Of a DNA stretch of 64,000 nt, positions 48,559 through 64,000 are shown in pieces. Source of the DNA: Sacculina carcini (taxonomy: Eukaryota; Arthropoda; Thecostraca; Sacculinidae); NCBI GenBank assembly GCA_916048095.2, contig OU696581.1, positions 1,871,945-1,935,944 on the forward strand, read 5' to 3'. The notes under the pieces were generated by a model that saw nothing but the letters and a program-made list of their open reading frames with translations, was not told the DNA's origin and did no database searches. Made by a program: the position numbers and the translations under genes. The stretch's first letter is position 1; every line of letters starts with the position of its first letter.

Positions 48559-49043
48559 TTCTCAGCTATGCATTTATTTACATCAAACGCGCAATTTCAG
48601 TTAATTGTCATCCGTATTCGTCTACCAAAACTCAATTGAAAACGCTAATGTAAAAATCAAAGATACCGTATATTCCGACGTATAAGACGACCTTCAAAGT
48701 AAAAAAAATCACCCTTAGAAATTGTGGGTCGTCTTATACAACCGATATAAAAGTCAGACCTTGAATTAACCTTGACCTTAAAAATCTGCTCTAATTTTGT
48801 ACCTTGTCTTATCTGACGGTCGCCTTATACGCCGAAATATACGGTAATTATAAATAATATACGGTGAAGTTATCACCCAAAAAAAGACAAGCAAAAGTAT
48901 GAAAACGATGAGTAAATTATTATAATATAATACTATAATTAATTATAATCGTATGCCGATCAAGCGACATACACGAAACAAACACTGAAATGTACACAAG
49001 AGCCGCTGTGTATTGTCCACCACTGTCACAACACAACACCTCA
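48559..49043 (-). other. Spacer between TSR1 and ISCA1
   Basis: It should hold the TSR1 3' end and the ISCA1 promoter. The minus strand reads AATAAA at 48573-48578, only 15 bases before the ISCA1 ATG, so the two transcripts may overlap or abut. A pogo-like MITE fills 48666-48844. Confidence 0.5.
48666..48844 (+). mobile_element. pogo-like MITE, 179 bp, between TSR1 and ISCA1
   Basis: The inverted ends CCGTATATTCCGACGTATAAG and CTTATACGCCGAAATATACGG are flanked by TA on both sides. The interior shows no coding capacity. Confidence 0.8.
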
Positions 49044-58540
<9,497 letters not shown>

Positions 58541-59479
58541 TTCTCCACAGCGCTAATGTGACACTGAACACTCAACATCAGCCTGTAAGAACAATCAAAA
58601 TGTTTTACGAGCTGATTACTGAAGCAGGATGGGATTTATTTTCAATCAATTAATGCACAGACTTTGGGGAGTCAGTACCCCTTGACCTCCAATCACCACA
58701 AATTTATGGGTTTTGCTTAAGCTGATTCTGCCCTTAAAGATTTTATACACACGCAAGAAAAATATAGATAAATTAGTCAGTAATTAAGCCGAAGAAACAG
58801 CATAACAAACAATTCACAGATACATATAAACACCCAAGCACGTGGAACTACTATCGCATCGTATAAATCGTAAACATCAACTGCGCTTGAACTGAAACAA
58901 TATAATCACACTTATCTACTGTATAAAACACCATATAGTAATTTCTACTAAAATGAAAAAGGTTGAATATCACCTCTTATGTTCTGAATATTTTGCTATT
59001 TTATAGCAATTCATAAATTCTGTAGGATATCATACTTTGTAATTAGGCCTTATTCTGTTTAAACATCCGAAAATTTTATCTCATATGTATTTTCACTATG
59101 AATTATCAGAAATTACAGAGATAAAAACTCGGGTCTAAATTTAACGGCTCAGGTATTGTAACGCAAAGAAGGCGTAAGTGGCACGGCTCAAGTACTCGGC
59201 GGTAATTTCTTTTTTTGTGTGCTGAATCGTTCTTTTATGGAATAATTTGATCGTGATTTGATTTTATTGATTATGTGATTTTCATTTTGATTCGTATTCG
59301 AGTTTTTGTCCCTATGTCTCCGCGTGTTGTGCGCTATTTTACGTGAGAATGTGTGTGCACTTGTTGGTAAATTGACTTGTTGGAAAGATTCATTTGTGTA
59401 TATGTGTTTTCATGCGTCTGCGTTTGTAGTTTCATACTCGTCGGACGGATTGGGGCGTGTGTTGTTTTGCTGAGTGAAC
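58541..59479. other. Divergent upstream region of TSR1 and THOC3
   Basis: This is AT-rich DNA of about 0.94 kb between two start codons facing away from each other, probably with both promoters. No TATA box in the right place and no transposon is recognisable. Confidence 0.5.
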
Positions 59480-60427
59480 ATGCAGTTGGTGGAGCGTCTT
59501 CGGCAGACGTTTGCGGGCGCCGATCGAGCGCGCGAGCACCAGAGCCACACGGCTAAGGTGCACTCGGTAGATTGGAGTTGCGATGGCCGGAGACTGGCAT
59601 CCGGCTCGTTCGACCGCACCGTATGCCTGCACCGACTGGACCGCGACCGGCTGGTGAAGGAGCACGTGTTCCGCGGCCACAACGGCAGCGTCGACCAGCT
59701 GGTGTGGCATCCGTCGCACTGCGATCAATTGGCCACTGCCAGTGGCGACAAAACTGTGCGACTATGGGACGCTCGCACGCAGAAACAGCTCGCGTCGGTG
59801 GCAACTCGTGGCGAGAACATCAACATCGCTTGGTCGCCCGACGGCAACACGATTGCCGTTGGCAACAAGGAGGATCTGGTGTCTTTCATCGACGTGCGAC
59901 AGCGCAAGGCGTTTCGCGACGAACAGTTTCGTTTTGAGGTCAACGAGATCTCGTGGAACAAGGCGAGCAACCTGTTTTTCATCACGTCGGGCAGTGGGCA
60001 CGTAGTGGTGTTGTCGTATCCCGATTTGACGTTGCTGCACGATTTGGTCGCACACCCGGCCAACTGCATCTGCATCGAGTTCGACCCGACCGGCCGTCGA
60101 TTTGCCGTCGGATCGGCCGACGCGCTTCTGTCCGTGTGGGACACCGAGCACCTCTGTTGCGTGCACACCGTGTCCCGACTCGACTGGCCTGTGCGCACGT
60201 TGTCTTTCAGCCACGACGGAGTTCTGCTGGCGGCCGCCTCAGAAGACCTCGTTATAGACGTCAGCGAGACGGCCACCGGTGACCGGGTGGTGGCCGTTCC
60301 TGTGCAGGCGGCCACCTACACGGTCGCGTGGCACCCGCGCCATTATCTGCTGGCGTTCGCGTGTGATGACAAGGACGAGCGCGACCGAGACGCAGGCTCT
60401 ATCAAACTATGGGGTGTGTCACAGTGA
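59480..60427 (+). CDS. THOC3: THOC3, WD40 subunit of the THO/TREX complex
   Basis: THOC3 (TEX1 in yeast) is a beta-propeller subunit of THO, which couples transcription to mRNA export in the nucleus. This is a single exon of 316 codons including the stop. WD40 repeats run through the whole protein: HTAKVHSVDWSCDGRRLASGSFD, GHNGSVDQLVWHP with ATASGDKTVRLWD, GENINIAWSPDGNTIAVGNK, FEVNEISWN, NCICIEFDPTGRRFAVGSADA, and LDWPVRTLSFSHDG with AAASED. It ends with TYTVAWHPR, LLAFACDDKDERD and a last WD-like IKLWG. The start is the ATG at 59480; a GTG six bases upstream is in frame but is not a likely start. The gene is intronless here and slightly shorter at the N-terminus than the human protein (351 aa). 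Confidence 0.95.
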   Translation: MQLVERLRQTFAGADRAREHQSHTAKVHSVDWSCDGRRLASGSFDRTVCLHRLDRDRLVKEHVFRGHNGSVDQLVWHPSHCDQLATASGDKTVRLWDARTQKQLASVATRGENINIAWSPDGNTIAVGNKEDLVSFIDVRQRKAFRDEQFRFEVNEISWNKASNLFFITSGSGHVVVLSYPDLTLLHDLVAHPANCICIEFDPTGRRFAVGSADALLSVWDTEHLCCVHTVSRLDWPVRTLSFSHDGVLLAAASEDLVIDVSETATGDRVVAVPVQAATYTVAWHPRHYLLAFACDDKDERDRDAGSIKLWGVSQ

Positions 60428-61701
60428 GGACGGGTGTAGGAGCTCTGTACGTTTATTTTATTCTTATTGGGTCGCCTGTTGTGTGTTGTGTCATTGTGGT
60501 GGATGTCCATCATTCATCGTGCGTTTTATCATACGTTTGAGTGTTTTGGAAGTGCTGTTTTCAGTGCCGCTGTGAAGGTCGCGTTGAATATCGCTAAAAC
60601 AGATCTTTGTAAATACGTCGTTGGCCATTTTCTGCGTACGGTGTATGATAGCGGTTCAGACGAAAATGGTTGTGTTACGAAAACTAGCGACAATCAGACA
60701 TGGTTTGTATTAAGCTCAAGCAGTGACCTCATCTCATTTGAGATGTAAAGTGACATACAAGCATACACGCACACACACTGACATTTTATAAAAGCAGAAC
60801 TCATACTCATGATAAGTATGACTCGTACATGATAAGTATGTACAACTAGATATAACACAGGCTGTATGTGGGGAATGTTTTCGCCACGAATCCCTGCTTT
60901 TCGTCGATCATAAGTTGTCATCGGTCTTTCTCAACCCATCTGTCTTATTTCGTCATTTTTCAAATCCTGTATTGTGGTGTGGCGTTTAGGTTGCCACGGA
61001 ATTACACATGTTCACAATGTGAGTCTTGGACTCACTGTATTAGTACAAGTACAGACATAACAGGACATGACGATCGGACACACGTACAAACAAGCTCACG
61101 CACACATGGTCCTACAACGCACACACAATGACACGGACAAACATGACACACAAACATACAGACATATAGGCGTACACAGAGCTGGTAGAGTCGCGAGATG
61201 ATGTGGGACGGAATTTCTGTCGCATCACAGTGGTTAAACAGCGAAGCAATTTTGCAAACCTTAAATGCGAAATATTCTTTGAGATATTATTCAAGGATAT
61301 TCCCATGATTTTTGCAGCGACTATACAACTCTGTCTGTGATGTTGGTATATACTAACAATCAACCACCGAATCAACTTAACGGCAGCCTTGGAAATATCG
61401 GCGCACGTTTTGTTATTCTGCGAACATTCGTGGTTTTTTGTCAGTTGTATCATAAGAACATGTTCACGTCTTACATTACGTTTATATTTTGAATATGGTC
61501 TCCGTTGTGGAGTGCTTCCAAATGTACTAATTTCATATTTTCATCACATTCACCATTTGATGAAATGGACCATTAGGTATATGCATTGGCAGTATATATC
61601 TAAATAATTTTGTCAGTTACGTTTTGAATCAATTGAAACGTCCCTGGCGTGGTTTTTGCGTTTGTTTGACTGCATCAATCAAAATTTGATTTTCATTTGC
61701 A
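60428..61701. other. Intergenic between THOC3 and the right-edge gene
   Basis: The first few hundred bases are probably the THOC3 3' untranslated region. The rest is AT-rich, with degenerate CA-rich stretches at 60762-60778 and 61080-61150. I see no gene or clear mobile element. Confidence 0.5.
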
Positions 61702-63521
61702 ATGTCGTTTCCTGCATTTCACGAGCAATGGGAGTCGTTATACACCGAAGGTATGATGATGCTGCCAGATTTTGTAGTTTATACGAACCGAACAAATGAA
61801 GTTATTATAACCTATGCGTAATAAAATGATAATCATTTATGCGCAATCCGCTTGCAAATCCGCATTAAGCGAATTAAACGCTAGCAAACTTCTGAATGTT
61901 TCTGAAAGGTGGTTCTCAATATTATCTACCATTACGAGGCATATATTTCAAGGTATTTGTATTTACTCATTAGTTTTGTGTTGTTAATGGGCGCGCGATG
62001 TATTGAATGTGTGTTTTATCATTCGCAGGCGAACTGAGATTGCAGCCGCAGCAGCTGGGTCATTTTTGTTGTGAGCGACACGAGGCGTGCAATCGTCGTG
62101 TCAAACACCTACCATCGCTTACTGCTCATAACTTGCTGCCGGTACTTTGGTGCTGTTTTTTGCTGCTTGATTATTTCCTTGTTTCTGATGATGAGACTGA
62201 TGGTGAGATCCTGGGGGTATGGGGGTAATATACCCCCGACAGATTGGCAGGGGGTATGAATATGCAACGATACCCCCCACGCGAAACCCCTACTGAGCTC
62301 AGTTTATTGGGATATATTGTCATCAAAATTAGCATAGCAAAAAGTAGCAATACACGACAAATGTGTGTGTGTGTGCAATTGTGTGCAATATAATTTTCAT
62401 TCAAGTGTGTTGTAATTGAAGAGACATAGAATGGTTGAGGGTCCCATGCAATTGGTCAAGTGAGTCAAATTTGAACACTAATGCATGATGAATGTCATCT
62501 CCCCGGGTCTCGACACAAATCTATGCTCTTGGAAACTCTTGGTGTTATCTCTATGTACACCAGCCTGTTGGGCGGGTATGAAACGTCCCTGCTATGCCCC
62601 TCAAAGTGGAACGTGGCGAAATTTGTCTTTATTTTATGAATTTGTATTATTTCGCTTGTCTCTGATCACCAATAGAGTGGTGGAGAATTGAATGTAAACT
62701 ACTACGAAACTAACTAATTATAATTTTTTATCAGTGCCAACGACTCAGCCAGCCTAGTTTGATTTGTCGCCGAACTGGGTCCAGTTTGTTTGTGTATGTG
62801 TGTGTTCGTGTGTGTGCGTGTCATAATACCAACGCAATAAATGGCAATTAATATCAAATACACTGATTGCACTCACCACACATGATCATTCTATTGTGTG
62901 TGTGTGTGTGTTTATATGTCTATGTATCTGTCTATCTCTCTCTGTTTGTGTGTGTGTGGGGGAAGGTTGACATTGAGAATGGCGAATGTGCCAGCGCGGT
63001 GTGCTCTTATCTGGTACATTTGGTGTCGTCGAGCCGGTGTCACGTGACATTGGCGGCGGCGACGGCGGCGCTGGCGCGGCAATTGCGCCAGTCATCCGGC
63101 TGCACGTGGACAATGCAGCCGGAAATGTGCGCCGCATTGGCCTTCAATCTGGGTACAAAAACACTGCTGGTTTTGTCTATTTTTATGCTGGTATATATCC
63201 GAGTAGTATATGCTGTAAAAGCGGTAGGGCAGGTCACCATAACACGACAACAATATAACATATAACAACTTCATCAAAACGACAACAATATAACATATAA
63301 CAACTTCTACAGCTTCACAATGGCGTCACAACATCCACTGTGTGTGGGCAGGGCTGAAGCGTGAATTACTGCCAGTATTCAGCCAGCTGGACTGGTCGAG
63401 TCAGTCGGAGAGCTCATCAGACAATGCCGCATTGGCCTCGCCGGGCAAAGTGGGCGACAATACTACTGCTAATTCTCGTGACGTTTTTACCTCGCAGCCT
63501 CCGTTGGTGCAAGTTCAGCAC
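61702..63521 (+). CDS. Unrecognised helical protein, 5' four exons (continues off right edge)
   Basis: Four exons join in frame: 61702-61750, 62029-62141, 62966-63152 and 63352-63521, giving 173 codons with no stop. Each is bounded by GT/AG, and the phases agree (1, 0, 1, 0). The product starts MSFPAFHEQWESLYTEG. Exon 2 is Cys/His/Arg-rich (HFCCERHEACNRRVKH). Exon 3 is Ala-rich and looks helical (ATAALARQLRQ). Exon 4 continues LKRELLPVFSQLDW into a Ser-rich stretch. This resembles the start of a HEAT/ARM-like or adaptor-type protein, but I cannot assign a family and give no function. Intron 2 carries a dispersed repeat also found in ARPC4 intron 3. The coding-like GC content and matching phases are the support. 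Confidence 0.6.
62206..62524 (+). repeat. Dispersed 319-bp repeat, second copy
   Basis: It is the same repeat as 36108-36424, in the same orientation. It lies in intron 2 of the right-edge gene. Confidence 0.75.
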
Positions 63522-64000
63522 GTGAGTCTCTGCTGGCGCCTTGTTTGGGCTTTGTTTGTGTCTTATTCTCTTTCGTTTGGCGCTAGGCCAGTGGTTCTCA
63601 AACTTTTCCTGTGATGGCACCGTTTTCACATCAACAGTCAGTTTTCGCGCTTCCCCTTGGATTCTTGATTGTTATATAAAAATATAGGAATACCAACGAC
63701 GTAATAACAAATCTTTATTAATTCAATATTCATTCATACAGCTAAAATTTCCTTAAAATATGTTTCCTCAAGTTTTTTCCAGGGAAAGCTATAAAACATA
63801 TTTTATTTTATTTTCCACAGGAATAATCGCACCTCGTGTATGAAAAGTTGTTTGACAAACGTGGTTCTGCTATTTTTGTGTTTGATTTCGCCGCAAACAT
63901 CAGCGTTGTCAGAAGTTCATTTGCCTTTCGTTTCCTATCATAGACATGATAGCCGAATCGCATATTTGCTCGTCTGTATGTTTATTTTGGCGTATATGTG
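63522..64000 (+). other. Intron of the right-edge gene, with a MITE end
   Basis: A GTGAGT donor at 63522 opens this intron. A hAT-type element starts at about 63593 with CAGTGGTTCTCAAAC and is similar to the copy at 17790-18070. No further exon is visible before the window ends. Confidence 0.5.

Overview
The window is eukaryotic nuclear DNA. Coding exons are GC-rich, end at GT/AG splice sites and lie in AT-rich introns packed with (CA)n/(TG)n microsatellites and short transposon copies. The gene content is animal: UTP20, a G-protein gamma subunit, ARPC4, UBOX5/RNF37, RIM-binding protein, ISCA1, TSR1 and THOC3. An invertebrate, probably an arthropod, is the best guess. The reasons are a Ggamma most like arthropod Ggamma1 and a His/Tyr/Gly-rich secreted protein gene with a TATA box and a first coding exon of only Met-Lys, which is typical of cuticle-protein genes. 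The species cannot be fixed from the sequence.

Layout. Positions 539-24360 (minus) hold the first 28 coding exons of UTP20; its 3' part lies off the left edge. Positions 26420-27959 (plus) hold the His-rich secreted protein, 29653-30611 (plus) the Ggamma subunit, and 34193-37065 (plus) ARPC4. UBOX5 is at 37722-39233 (minus) and RIM-BP at 40692-45302 (plus), both in single exons. ISCA1 is at 47221-48558 (minus) and TSR1 at 49044-58540 (minus, 13 exons). THOC3 is at 59480-60427 (plus, one exon). The first four exons of an unrecognised gene lie at 61702-63521 (plus) and run off the right edge.

The exon models were built by reading splice sites and carrying the codon phase from exon to exon. All four complete multi-exon models close in frame, and two give the exact human family length (ARPC4 168 aa, ISCA1 129 aa). 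The genes do not form one pathway. UTP20 and TSR1 both act in 40S ribosomal subunit assembly, but other genes lie between them. ISCA1 is mitochondrial Fe-S assembly, THOC3 mRNA export, RIM-BP presynaptic scaffolding, ARPC4 actin nucleation and Ggamma receptor signalling.

The most unusual feature is the simple-sequence landscape. About half of the mapped introns carry a (TG)n tract, in the sense of the gene, close to the 3' splice site. Some introns carry (CA)n after the donor and (TG)n before the acceptor. One 145-unit (CA)n has grown inside a dispersed repeat whose second copy in the window lacks the expansion. The window also holds several hAT-type and pogo-type MITE families with visible target duplications, tRNA-derived SINEs, LINE 3' ends and a 760-bp inverted repeat.
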